Shown here piece after piece: positions 34,853 to 43,606 of a stretch of 64,000 nucleotides of DNA (position 1 is the stretch's first letter; each line of letters starts with the position of its first letter). The stretch is from the NCBI RefSeq assembly GCF_000154445.1, contig NZ_DS499559.1. One strand, written 5' to 3'. Position numbers and translations under genes: made by a program. This stretch comes from Intestinibacter bartlettii. Its GTDB lineage: Bacteria > Bacillota > Clostridia > Peptostreptococcales > Peptostreptococcaceae. Under the pieces are notes generated by a model, which worked only from the letters and a program-made list of their open reading frames with translations, did not search any database and was not told the origin of the DNA.

Positions 34853-36766
34853 TTATTTAGATCCTTGGCTACATTTTGATTTGCATGAAGAACAATCACA
34901 ATGAGCAGAATTTGATTTATTGTTTTTAGAATAGTAATTTAGTAAAATAACGGTAAAAATAATAACAATTACAAAAGATGCAAATTGTCCTACAGATACC
35001 CCTGTTTCACCAAATGCTATTAAAGAACCAACAAAGTTGAATGAGAAACCTACAATCCATGCTAAGCCGAATTGATAGAATAAAGAAGCAAACATCATTT
35101 TATTTCCATATTCTTTTCTCATAGTAGCTAAAGTTGCTATACATGGAGTATATAAAGCACAGAAAACTAAAAAAGTATAAGCTGTTATAAAAGTAAATAC
35201 AGTGCCAATGGCAGCATTATTTCCAAATAAAATTAAAATAGTATTTACAACAACTTCTTTAGCGCCTAAACCAGTTATTAATGCTACTGATATTCTCCAG
35301 TCATTAAACCCTAATGGAGCAAAAATAGGTGCCATAGCCTTACCTAAATAAGATAAGAAACTTGTGTTTATATCTTCTGTGAATCCTCCAAAGTTGAATG
35401 AAGACATTGCCCATATAATTACAGACATGAAGAACATTACCGTTACAACTTTGTATAAGAATCCTTTTGATTTATTCCAAGCATTTTTTAGAAGCGCATT
35501 AAGTGTTGGAACCCTATATTCAGGAAGTTCTAATACGAATGGTTCTAATTCTGTTTTATATATAGTTTTATTTAAAATTAAAGCTATTAAGATAGCAACT
35601 ACAATACCTAATATATATAGAGATGTAGTTATAATTGCAGCATTATCCTTGAAGAATATTTTTATGAATAAGGCGTAAATAGGTAATTTAGCACCACATG
35701 TCATAAGTGGAGAGATAAGAGCAGTTATCTTTCTATCTTTTTCACTTTCTAATGTTCTAGTCGCCATTATAGCAGGTGAAGCACAGCCCATTCCCATAAC
35801 CATTGGAATAAATGCTTTACCTGATAAACCAACTTTACTCATTATTTTATCCATAAGGAATGCAGCTCTAGACATATATCCACTATCTTCAAATAGTGAA
35901 ATCCCTAAGAATAAAACAAAGATTAATGGGAAAAATGGTAATGTACCACCTAAAGAACCTAATATACCGTCAACTATTAATGATTTAAACCATGGGGCAG
36001 AATTAGCTAAAAGTCCATCTACAGGAGTAATAATATAATTTTCTATTAAAGTAGTAGATAAATCCTGTAATGGGCCACCAACCCAGTCAAATGTAAATCT
36101 AAATAGTAAAAATAAAATTCCGATAAATATTGGATATGCTAAAATTGGATTTAGCACAAAATTATCTATTTTGTCAGTAATACTTTTTTTATTTTTAGAA
36201 TCATCTATAGTACAGTCTGCTAAAATAGAATCTATCTTTTCATAAGTTTCGCTTTCTGTACCGAAATCTTCTATATAATTAGGTTTTAAATTTACAGAGT
36301 TTCTGATAATCTCTTCTAGATTTTCAGTACCGCTTTTCTTTTTCGCGATAATAGGAACAATTTGTATTCCTAATTCGTTTGCTAATTTATCATAATCAAT
36401 TTGAATACCTTTTGATTCTGCTAAATCAAGCATATTTAGAAGTAAAATAATTGGTTTATTATACTTCATAAGTTGTGTAGTTAAATATAAGTTTCTAGAT
36501 AAATTTGATGCATCGACAATGTTTAATATAACATCAACATCTTCATTCTCTAGAAAAGATTTAGATACCTTTTCTTCATTTGAGAAAGTATCCATAGCAT
36601 AAATACCAGGTAAATCGACGATTTTAATATCTTCATTTAAATAACCTTCCTTTTTTTCAATCGTAACTCCTGGCCAGTTTCCTACATACTGATTAGAACC
36701 AGTAAGCAGGTTAAATACAGTAGTTTTTCCTACATTTGGATTACCAAATAAGGCAATGTTAATCAA
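34853..36766 (-). CDS. feoB: Ferrous iron transporter FeoB
   Basis: The 637-residue protein has an N-terminal G domain, with G1 GNPNVGKTT, G2/switch NWPGVTIEKKEG and G3 DLPGIY, a spacer to about residue 190, and a polytopic membrane part with the two Gate motifs (PFFPLIFVLFLGISLFEDSG and the GLGAKEVVVNT region). The C-terminus is cysteine-rich (CDCSSCKSKC), a Cys tail seen in many clostridial FeoB proteins that may bind iron. feoA lies just upstream with a 14-base gap, and a Fur-like box precedes the pair, so the unit should be derepressed under iron limitation. Confidence 0.97.
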   Translation of the reverse strand: MINIALFGNPNVGKTTVFNLLTGSNQYVGNWPGVTIEKKEGYLNEDIKIVDLPGIYAMDTFSNEEKVSKSFLENEDVDVILNIVDASNLSRNLYLTTQLMKYNKPIILLLNMLDLAESKGIQIDYDKLANELGIQIVPIIAKKKSGTENLEEIIRNSVNLKPNYIEDFGTESETYEKIDSILADCTIDDSKNKKSITDKIDNFVLNPILAYPIFIGILFLLFRFTFDWVGGPLQDLSTTLIENYIITPVDGLLANSAPWFKSLIVDGILGSLGGTLPFFPLIFVLFLGISLFEDSGYMSRAAFLMDKIMSKVGLSGKAFIPMVMGMGCASPAIMATRTLESEKDRKITALISPLMTCGAKLPIYALFIKIFFKDNAAIITTSLYILGIVVAILIALILNKTIYKTELEPFVLELPEYRVPTLNALLKNAWNKSKGFLYKVVTVMFFMSVIIWAMSSFNFGGFTEDINTSFLSYLGKAMAPIFAPLGFNDWRISVALITGLGAKEVVVNTILILFGNNAAIGTVFTFITAYTFLVFCALYTPCIATLATMRKEYGNKMMFASLFYQFGLAWIVGFSFNFVGSLIAFGETGVSVGQFASFVIVIIFTVILLNYYSKNNKSNSAHCDCSSCKSKCSQGSK

Positions 36767-36780
36767 AATAGCTCACCTCT

Positions 36781-37002
36781 CTATCTTATTGTGATGTTTT
36801 TAGCGTCATTTTTTCTAAGTGCTAAATTTAACCCTCTAAAGTTTATAACTATAGGATCACCGAAAGGAGCAATTTTTTTTACGCATATTTCAGTACCATT
36901 TATACATCCTAGTGCAAATAATCTTTTTGCAAGACGTATATCACCAGCTATATCATAAATAGTAGCTTTTTGGCCTACCTTTAAATCGTAAACAGTCATC
37001 AT
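36781..37002 (-). CDS. feoA: FeoA, SH3-like accessory protein of FeoB
   Basis: The 73-residue protein is a typical stand-alone FeoA: YDLKVGQKATIYDI, then RLFALGCINGTEI and the C-terminal INFRGLNLALRKNDAKNI. It has an SH3-like fold and assists FeoB in Fe2+ uptake. AGGAGG lies five bases before two tandem ATG codons at 37002 and 36999, so the exact start could be either. It is cotranscribed with feoB. Confidence 0.95.
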   Translation of the reverse strand: MMTVYDLKVGQKATIYDIAGDIRLAKRLFALGCINGTEICVKKIAPFGDPIVINFRGLNLALRKNDAKNITIR

Positions 37003-37015
37003 TAATACCTCCTAA

Positions 37016-37030
37016 TGAAATTCATTTTCA
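37016..37030 (-). promoter_or_regulatory. Fur-box-like operator upstream of feoAB
   Basis: TGAAATTCATTTTCA is a 7-1-7 inverted repeat with six of seven matching pairs, close to the Fur consensus TGATAATNATTATCA, and sits 14 bases before feoA, overlapping the expected leader. Confidence 0.55.
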
Positions 37031-37298
37031 TAGTAAATCACTATAATAATATAGTAAATTTTATAGGATAAAAAGTCAAGTTTTTACACCAGGTATACAT
37101 TGACCAAAAATGTATAATTAATTTAAATCTAAGTTTTTTCTATAATTTTTGTTAAAAATAGACAAAAACTGGAGATTTATCGCAAAATATTGTATTATAT
37201 ATAGTATATAGAGAAATATTTTTGATTAAAAACTTGTATAGTTTGACAAGTAATAAAATATATTTTTGTTTAATATATAAATATGGAGATATAATTTT

Positions 37299-37820
37299 AT
37301 GAAAACAAAGAAAATGGTTTTTTTAGGATTAATGGTTGGATATAGTTTAGTTTTATATATATTAGAAACTTATATTCCCAATCCATTTATGGTGTTTTTT
37401 CCAGGGGCAAAACTAGGCTTGACTAATATTGTAACATTGATTGCTTTATTGATTTTCGGTTTAAAAGAAACTTTTATAATAGTTACAGTTAGGGTCATTT
37501 TATCATCTATTTTTGCTGGTCCTATGACGTATTTGCTTTTTAGTATAGGAGGTGCATATCTAAGTTTAATTTTAATGTATATAGTTAGTAAAATTAAAGG
37601 ATTTTCTACAATAGGAATTAGCATCGTAGGAGCAATAGGTCATAATATAGGTCAATTATTGGTGGCAAGCGTTTTAATGGAAAATTTATTAGTAATAACA
37701 TATTTACCTTTTATGTTGGTAACATCATTGGTTACCGGTTGCTTTGTTGGTTTAGTAGTTAGATTTTGTTATCCTAAGATGCAGAAGTTAACAAGTCCTT
37801 TTATTAAAACAACTTTATAA
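37299..37820 (+). CDS. Gx transporter family protein (heptaprenyl diphosphate synthase component I-like)
   Basis: The 173-residue membrane protein has five to six spans and the landmarks of the Hpre_diP_synt_I family (FFPGAKLGLTNIVTLIAL, ILSSIFAGPMTYLLFSIGGA, GAIGHNIGQLLVA). Despite the old name, the family is thought to be an ECF-type substrate-binding membrane component rather than a synthase. It is often next to an FMN-binding NusG-like gene; here it is followed by a Spo0E-like gene and no partner is adjacent. GGAG precedes ATG 37299. Substrate is unknown. Confidence 0.82.
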   Translation: MKTKKMVFLGLMVGYSLVLYILETYIPNPFMVFFPGAKLGLTNIVTLIALLIFGLKETFIIVTVRVILSSIFAGPMTYLLFSIGGAYLSLILMYIVSKIKGFSTIGISIVGAIGHNIGQLLVASVLMENLLVITYLPFMLVTSLVTGCFVGLVVRFCYPKMQKLTSPFIKTTL

Positions 37821-37850
37821 AAATATAATTTAAATGTTAGTGGTGATAAT

Positions 37851-38012
37851 ATGGAAAATAATGAATTGGAAATGATTAAAAAAGAAATCGAAGAAGTAAG
37901 GGAACAAATAAATACATATATACAATATCCAGAGATATTTGAAGATGAATTAACAGAAGCTAGTAAACAAATAGATATCTTAATAAATAAATATATATAT
38001 TTGAGTAAATAA
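37851..38012 (+). CDS. Spo0E-like aspartyl-phosphate phosphatase (53 residues)
   Basis: This small gene reads MENNELEMIKKEIEEVREQI and ends in TEASKQIDILINKYIYLSK. The C-terminal pattern S-x-x-x-D, with I-D-I-L-I-N-K-Y, matches the Spo0E signature, where the serine-to-aspartate motif (SQELD in Bacillus) is needed for dephosphorylating Spo0A. The protein is a predicted two-helix hairpin, as for the family. A GGTGAT site precedes ATG 37851. It lies 30 bases behind the Gx transporter gene and is followed directly by a terminator, so it belongs to that transcript. Spo0E proteins delay sporulation. Confidence 0.75.
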   Translation: MENNELEMIKKEIEEVREQINTYIQYPEIFEDELTEASKQIDILINKYIYLSK

Positions 38013-38040
38013 CCCACAAATCTGTGGGTTATTTATTTCT
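38008..38040 (+). terminator. Terminator after the Spo0E-like gene
   Basis: AATAACCCACA/TGTGGGTTATT is a perfect 11-bp stem (loop AATC) overlapping the stop codon, followed by a T-rich stretch. Confidence 0.88.
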
Positions 38041-38195
38041 TATAAAAAATATTTAAATATGTAAATTTCTATATGGTTTATAAATAAAATAAAGCATACA
38101 CAATTAGAATAGTAGATTTATAGGAGATCTTAAGAAATCGTAAAATATAATAACTTAAATAAAAATATATTAAGTTTGAAATAGGGGGAGATTTT

Positions 38196-38855
38196 ATCAG
38201 CGAGAAAGAGATTATTTTAAGATTGTTTATTAGCCTAATTATAGGTGGGCTTACAGGGTTAGAAAGGGAAAAATCTAATCAGTTTGCAGGATTTAGAACC
38301 CATATACTTGTTGCTGTTGGTTCTTGTATAACATCTATTACAGCTGTACAGTTATTTATATCATATAGCTCATATAGCAACATGGATCCAGCTAGATTAC
38401 CGGCACAAGTATTGTCCGGAATAGGTTTTATAGGTGCAGGAGCTATTTTGAAAAACTCTAGTGGAATAACAGGATTAACTACTGCTGCTGGAATTTGGGC
38501 GACTGCATGTATAGGGATTGCAATTGGATATGGTCAGTATCTTTTAGGAATTGTAGCGTGGGTTTTAGAGATGATTACTTTATTATCACTTAAGAGAATA
38601 GATAAATTATTTTTCAAAAAATCATCATGTAATTTATATCTTACAATATCAAGCTTAGATGCAATTACGACAACATTTGCTATTTTAAAAGAATGCAAGA
38701 TAAGTATAAAAAACTTTGATGTAAATAGTAAAGGAGGACAAATTTGGACTGCAAAATATAGTATTAGTTATGATAGAAGGATTTTAATAAAAGAGATAGA
38801 AAGAAGAATAAGAGATGTTGATGGGGTTTTAGACTTGTATTTTTATGATAAATAG
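38196..38855 (+). CDS. MgtC/SapB family membrane protein, probable AUC start
   Basis: The protein has the MgtC core: about four or five spans with GGLTGLEREKSNQFAGFRTHILV, LSGIGFIGAGAILK and GLTTAAGIWATACIGIA, then a C-terminal ACT-like cytoplasmic part. The first usual start codon is TTG 38223, but this would remove the conserved ILRLFISL segment and has no ribosome binding site. A strong GGGGGAG (38184-38190) lies five to seven bases before an in-frame ATC at 38196, giving a 219-residue protein that begins ISEKEIILRLFISLIIGG and fits the family. Family members are linked to Mg2+ homeostasis or ATP synthase control. Confidence 0.85.
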   Translation: MSEKEIILRLFISLIIGGLTGLEREKSNQFAGFRTHILVAVGSCITSITAVQLFISYSSYSNMDPARLPAQVLSGIGFIGAGAILKNSSGITGLTTAAGIWATACIGIAIGYGQYLLGIVAWVLEMITLLSLKRIDKLFFKKSSCNLYLTISSLDAITTTFAILKECKISIKNFDVNSKGGQIWTAKYSISYDRRILIKEIERRIRDVDGVLDLYFYDK

Positions 38856-38987
38856 AAATATAAAAATTAACTTTTGGGAAATATTATATTATTATAATAA
38901 ATATATAATTTAGAAAAACATGGATTGAAATATGGTAAATTAGGTAAAATATAAATGTATCATATAAAATTCGAAAGGAGACGAAAT

Positions 38988-40766
38988 ATGGAAAGACAAA
39001 AGATAGAAAATCAATATAAATGGACAATTGATGAAATGTATCCTAGTGAATCAGATTTAAATAAAGACATAGACAAAGTAAAAGAATTAATAGATAAACT
39101 AGCTAGTTATAAGGGAAAATTAGCAGAATCAAAATCTAATTTATATGAAGCATTACATACTTCAGAAGATGCGGGCAGAATACTAGAAAAACTATATGTA
39201 TATACACATATGAAAAGCCATGAAGATACTCGAATAAATGATAATCAAGGAAAAGCAACTAAAATAGACATGCTATCAACTGAATTATCAATGGCAACAT
39301 CATATATGGTACCTGAAATAATAAGTATGGATGAAGCTAAATTAAATGAGTATTTACAAGATGAAAAATTATCTTTCTATAAAAAATATGTAGATGAAAT
39401 ATTAAGAGTTAAACCTCATACTTTAAGTGAAAGAGAAGAAGAAATTTTAGCAGCAGCATCAGATTTAACTGCTATACCAGAAAACGTATACGATATGATG
39501 TCTTATGCAGATATGCAATTCCCAGAAATAGAAGATGAAGAAGGCAAAAAAGTAAAATTAACTCATGCTAATTTCTCATTATTTTTAAAAAGTAAAGATA
39601 GAAGAGTTAGAAAAGATGCATTCGAAGGATTATACTCAGTTTATGAACAATATAGAAATACATTTGCATCAACTCTTTATGGTGGTGTAAAATCAGAAAT
39701 TTTCTATGCTAAAATGAGAAAATATGAAAGTGCATTACAAGGTTCTTTATTTAATGATGATATAAGTGTAGATGTATATGAAAACTTAATTAAATCAGTA
39801 AGCGAAAATATACCTGCATTAGATAAATATATAGATCTTAAAAAGAAATTTTTAGGACTAGATGAAATTCATATGTATGATTTATATGTTCCTTTAACAG
39901 GTGATTTTGATATGAAAATTACATATGAAGAAGCAAAAGAAATAATATTAGAAGCTTTAAAACCAATGGGAGAAGAATATTTATCTCATATAAAAGATGC
40001 ATTTGAAAATGGGTGGATAGATGTATACGAAAATGAAGGAAAACAAGGTGGGGCTTATTCATGGGGATGCTATGATTCAAAATCATATATACTTATGAAT
40101 TATCATGATGACTTAAATTCACTATTTACATTAATTCATGAATTAGGACATTCTATGCACAGTACTTATTCTAAATCTACACAAGATTATTTATATTCAT
40201 CATATAAGATATTTGTTGCAGAAGTTGCATCAACATTAAATGAATTACTTTTAATAAATTATTTACTTAAAAAATCAAATTCTAAAGAAGAAAAAATATA
40301 CTTACTAAATTACTATTTAGAACAATTTAGAACAACAGTGTATAGACAAACTATGTTTGCAGAATTTGAAAAAATCGTACACGAAACTGTTGAAGGTGGA
40401 GAGCCATTAACAGCAGAAGGATTCACAAATATATATTATAAATTAAATGAAAAATACTATGGAAAATCTTGCGTTGTCGATGAGCAAATAGGACTTGAAT
40501 GGGCTAGGATACCTCATTTCTATTCAAACTTCTATGTTTATAAATATGCAACAGGATTTTCAGCAGCAAGTGCATTAAGTAAACAAATACTTGAAGAAGG
40601 CGAAACTGCTGTTGCAAGATATAAAGAATTCTTAAAGAGCGGTGGTTCTGATTATCCACTTAATCAATTAAGAGCTGCAGGTGTAGATATGGAAAAGAAA
40701 GAATCAGTAGATGAGGCATTAAGTGTATTTGCTGATTTAGTAGATGAATTAGAAAAAGAATTATAA
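38988..40766 (+). CDS. pepF: Oligoendopeptidase F (M3B metallopeptidase)
   Basis: From ATG 38988 (AAAGGAG seven bases upstream, which rules out ATG 38955) the product is 592 residues, the usual PepF size. It has the N-terminal helical region (YKWTIDEMYPSES) and the zinc motif HEXXH in LIHELGHSMHS, with the second glutamate in the helix about 25 residues later (EVASTLNELLL). It cleaves short cytoplasmic peptides. The gene is followed by a 17-bp hairpin. Neighbours give no specific role. Confidence 0.95.
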   Translation: MERQKIENQYKWTIDEMYPSESDLNKDIDKVKELIDKLASYKGKLAESKSNLYEALHTSEDAGRILEKLYVYTHMKSHEDTRINDNQGKATKIDMLSTELSMATSYMVPEIISMDEAKLNEYLQDEKLSFYKKYVDEILRVKPHTLSEREEEILAAASDLTAIPENVYDMMSYADMQFPEIEDEEGKKVKLTHANFSLFLKSKDRRVRKDAFEGLYSVYEQYRNTFASTLYGGVKSEIFYAKMRKYESALQGSLFNDDISVDVYENLIKSVSENIPALDKYIDLKKKFLGLDEIHMYDLYVPLTGDFDMKITYEEAKEIILEALKPMGEEYLSHIKDAFENGWIDVYENEGKQGGAYSWGCYDSKSYILMNYHDDLNSLFTLIHELGHSMHSTYSKSTQDYLYSSYKIFVAEVASTLNELLLINYLLKKSNSKEEKIYLLNYYLEQFRTTVYRQTMFAEFEKIVHETVEGGEPLTAEGFTNIYYKLNEKYYGKSCVVDEQIGLEWARIPHFYSNFYVYKYATGFSAASALSKQILEEGETAVARYKEFLKSGGSDYPLNQLRAAGVDMEKKESVDEALSVFADLVDELEKEL

Positions 40767-40775
40767 ATAGATTTT

Positions 40776-40824
40776 ATAGGAAATTATATTGATATATACT
40801 TATTAGGTCAATATAATTTCCTAT
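40776..40824 (+). terminator. 17-bp hairpin after pepF, weak T-run
   Basis: ATAGGAAATTATATTGA (40776-40792) pairs perfectly with 40808-40824 around a 15-base loop. There is no U-tract, so it may stabilise the 3' end rather than terminate. Confidence 0.55.
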
Positions 40825-40963
40825 ATGCTATAAAAATATAAAATTATAAGTTATAATTATATTAATAGATTAATTATTAGGCAATCTAAAAATTTACTTG
40901 GCAGAGATTAAAAATCTATTTTGAATAAAATTTTAATCTAAAAGCAAAGGAGTTAGTATTATT

Positions 40964-41620
40964 ATGACGAATGAAGATATAGTTTTAAGTATAGGAACTT
41001 TAAAAGAGTATACTTCTGGAATGATAAAAAGGTGTCAAGATGCAGTGACATTATCTGTTGACAGCATGGTTAATAAAAATTTAGAACAAGCTGAAAAAAT
41101 TATGGAAAGCGATGATGATATCGACTTACTTAGAGAGTACATAAGAGATAGAAGTATAGAGTTAATGGCATCAAAACACCCAATGACAAAAGACTTAAAA
41201 TATATATGTGTATTATCTGATATTTCTACAGAACTAGAGAGAATAGGAGACTATGCAGTAAATATATGCAAAGAAACTATTGCAATAGGAGAAGATGAAT
41301 ACATAAAAGAATTAATAGATATACCTAAAATGTCTGATATGTGTTCACAAATGCTTGGAGATTTAAATAATGCATTTTTAGAAGAAGATGCTGAATTGGC
41401 ATATGAAATTGCATTGAGAGACAAGGAATTAGATAGATTATATTTACAAATAAGAGATGATTCTCTAAAAGCTATGCACAGAAATCCAGAAGATAATATC
41501 AATCAAGGAGTCAGACTTCTATTTGTAGGACGTTACTTAGAACGAATAGGAGATCATATAACAAATATATGTGAAAAAATAATTTATGCTAAAAAGGGAA
41601 CTATGGTTGAGATAGGATAA
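40964..41620 (+). CDS. phoU: Phosphate signalling protein PhoU
   Basis: The 218-residue protein consists of two three-helix PhoU repeats with the conserved metal-binding motifs ELERIGDYAVNICKE and YLERIGDHITNICEK. PhoU restrains Pst uptake and the Pho regulon through the PhoR kinase. Here no pst or pho genes are next to it; the gene sits between pepF and a terminator. AAAGGAG is ahead of ATG 40964. Confidence 0.92.
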   Translation: MTNEDIVLSIGTLKEYTSGMIKRCQDAVTLSVDSMVNKNLEQAEKIMESDDDIDLLREYIRDRSIELMASKHPMTKDLKYICVLSDISTELERIGDYAVNICKETIAIGEDEYIKELIDIPKMSDMCSQMLGDLNNAFLEEDAELAYEIALRDKELDRLYLQIRDDSLKAMHRNPEDNINQGVRLLFVGRYLERIGDHITNICEKIIYAKKGTMVEIG

Positions 41621-41649
41621 GAGCATAAGTTTATAAGTATATCGGTTTT

Positions 41650-41694
41650 AATAAGGCTTACATTAAAAACTTTAAATGTAAGCCTTATTTTTTT
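41650..41694 (+). terminator. Terminator after phoU
   Basis: A perfect 15-bp stem, AATAAGGCTTACATT with AATGTAAGCCTTATT, followed by seven T residues. Confidence 0.93.
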
Positions 41695-42016
41695 GATTAA
41701 AAATATGATATTAAGACTACAAGATTGTTAATTGTTTTTTTAACAAATTTGTATGAGATAAAAAATATGAAATCTTATTATTAGGATTATTAGGGCGATA
41801 AAATTAACTATAATAGGTGTCATACAAATTAAAAAAGAAGTTTAACCCCCAAAAAAATAAAAAATGGAAAAATTTACAAAAAAGTATTGCGAAAATATTA
41901 ACAATGGGTGTACAATATAAATATCAAATTAATATATATAAAAATATTTAGATAAAAAATATTTTAACGGTTAATCAAAGTAAGAATATATAAAAAATAC
42001 AAGAGGTGAATATTTA
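41695..42016. other. Regulatory region upstream of the first gdh gene
   Basis: This 322-base AT-rich stretch holds the gdh promoter at 41887-41916 and the TATTGCGAAAAT motif at 41885-41896, otherwise no gene or recognisable RNA. Confidence 0.5.
41887..41916 (+). promoter_or_regulatory. Promoter of the first gdh gene with overlapping operator-like motif
   Basis: TTGCGA (41887-41892) and TACAAT (41911-41916) with an 18-base spacer. The -35 lies inside TATTGCGAAAAT (41885-41896), a 12-mer that recurs, inverted, at the second gdh promoter. Confidence 0.55.
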
Positions 42017-43369
42017 ATGGAAAAAAATGTTAAACAAATAGTTGAGCAAGTAATAAAAGATGTTGAGGTTAAAAACCCAGGACAAAGTGAATTCCATCAA
42101 ACAATAGAGGAAGTATTAACTTCATTAATCCCTGTATTAGAAAAAAATCCAGCTTACGTAGATGCAAAAATATTAGATCGTTTAGTAGAACCAGAAAGAC
42201 AAATAATGTTTAGAGTACCTTGGGTAGATGATAAAGGTGAAATACAAGTTAATAGAGGTTTCAGAGTACAATTTAACTCTGCAATAGGACCATACAAAGG
42301 TGGACTAAGATTCCATCCATCTGTTAACTTAAGTATTATAAAATTTCTAGGATTTGAACAAATATTTAAAAATTCATTAACTGGACTTCCAATAGGTGGA
42401 GGTAAAGGTGGTTCTGATTTTGATCCAAAAGGAAAATCAGATAATGAAATAATGAAATTCTGTCAAAGTTTTATGACTGAATTATATAGACATATCGGAC
42501 CAAACGTCGATGTTCCAGCAGGAGACATAGGTGTTGGTGGTAGGGAAATCGGTTACCTATACGGACAATATAAGAGAATAAGAAATGCTAATGACCAAGG
42601 TGTTTTAACTGGTAAAGGTTTAACTTATGGTGGTTCTTTAGCAAGAACTCAAGCAACTGGATTCGGTATAATCTACTTTGTAGAAGAAATGTTAAAAGAA
42701 GCAGGTAAAACTATAAATGGTCAAACTGTAGTTATATCAGGAGCAGGAAACGTTGCAATATATGCAGTTAAAAAAGCACAAGAATTAGGTGCAAAAGTAG
42801 TTGCTATGTGTGATTCTTCTGGATATATATTTGATGAAGATGGAATAGATTTACCATTAGTACAACAAATAAAAGAAATCGAAAGAAAGAGAATAAAAGA
42901 GTATGCAGTTAGAAAACCATCTGCTAAATACTTTGAAGGAAATAAAGGAATCTGGACAGTTAAGGCAGATGTAGTTATACCATGTGCTACTCAAAATGAA
43001 ATAGATTTAAACGATGCTAAAATAATCGTTGAAAATGGAACATTTGCAGTTGGTGAAGGTGCAAACATGCCTTGTACTAACGAAGCTGAACAATATTTCT
43101 TAGAAAAAGGAATATTATTAGCACCATCTAAGGCAGCTAATGCAGGTGGAGTTGCAACTTCAGCATTAGAAATGACTCAAAATAGTATGAGATTATCTTG
43201 GTCATTTGAAGAAGTTGATGAAAAACTTCATGGAATAATGGTTAACATATTCAAAAATACAAGAGATGCTGCTAAAGAATATGGATTTGAAGGAAATTAT
43301 TTAGTAGGAGCTAACATAGCAGGATTTATAAAAGTTGCTGATGCTATGATGGCACAAGGAATAGTTTAG
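42017..43369 (+). CDS. gdhA: Glutamate dehydrogenase, copy 1
   Basis: The 450-residue protein is a hexameric type I GDH, like those of E. coli and Clostridium symbiosum. It has the catalytic lysine in LPIGGGKGGSDFDPKGKSD, the GGLRFHPSVN substrate loop, and the nucleotide fingerprint GAGNVA followed by VVAMCDSSGYIFD. The DSSG stretch at the end of the second beta strand resembles NADP-specific E. coli GDH more than the GPDG of the NAD-specific C. symbiosum enzyme, so NADP(H) is my inference. GAGGTG precedes ATG 42017. A close paralog follows after 237 bases behind a terminator. Confidence 0.95.
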   Translation: MEKNVKQIVEQVIKDVEVKNPGQSEFHQTIEEVLTSLIPVLEKNPAYVDAKILDRLVEPERQIMFRVPWVDDKGEIQVNRGFRVQFNSAIGPYKGGLRFHPSVNLSIIKFLGFEQIFKNSLTGLPIGGGKGGSDFDPKGKSDNEIMKFCQSFMTELYRHIGPNVDVPAGDIGVGGREIGYLYGQYKRIRNANDQGVLTGKGLTYGGSLARTQATGFGIIYFVEEMLKEAGKTINGQTVVISGAGNVAIYAVKKAQELGAKVVAMCDSSGYIFDEDGIDLPLVQQIKEIERKRIKEYAVRKPSAKYFEGNKGIWTVKADVVIPCATQNEIDLNDAKIIVENGTFAVGEGANMPCTNEAEQYFLEKGILLAPSKAANAGGVATSALEMTQNSMRLSWSFEEVDEKLHGIMVNIFKNTRDAAKEYGFEGNYLVGANIAGFIKVADAMMAQGIV

Positions 43370-43418
43370 TAACATAACCCACTTTTAAGTTATTTTTTAA
43401 TATAAATGAAATTTGAGT

Positions 43419-43469
43419 AAAAAGAGGAGTTATAGGATAAATTAAAGTTTATTCTATGGCTCTTTTTTT
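43419..43469 (+). terminator. Terminator between the two gdh genes
   Basis: AAAAAGAG at 43419-43426 pairs with CTCTTTTT at 43460, with an inner imperfect stem, and ends in a T-run. Confidence 0.82.
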
Positions 43470-43516
43470 GGGGAATATAATAATCTTTAAACATAAAAAT
43501 AAAAAAATATGTAAAA

Positions 43517-43559
43517 ATTTTCGCAATATACTGTAATTTTTATATTAAATATGTATAAT
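43517..43559 (+). promoter_or_regulatory. Promoter of the second gdh gene with inverted copy of the shared motif
   Basis: TATAAT at 43554-43559 is the -10; the -35 (CTGTAA, 43531-43536) is weak. ATTTTCGCAATA at 43517-43528 is the exact reverse complement of the 12-mer at 41885-41896 and abuts the -35. Confidence 0.5.
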
Positions 43560-43606
43560 GTATAAATAATAAAAAGACTAATCAAAAGGGCAATAGGAGA
43601 AATAAA

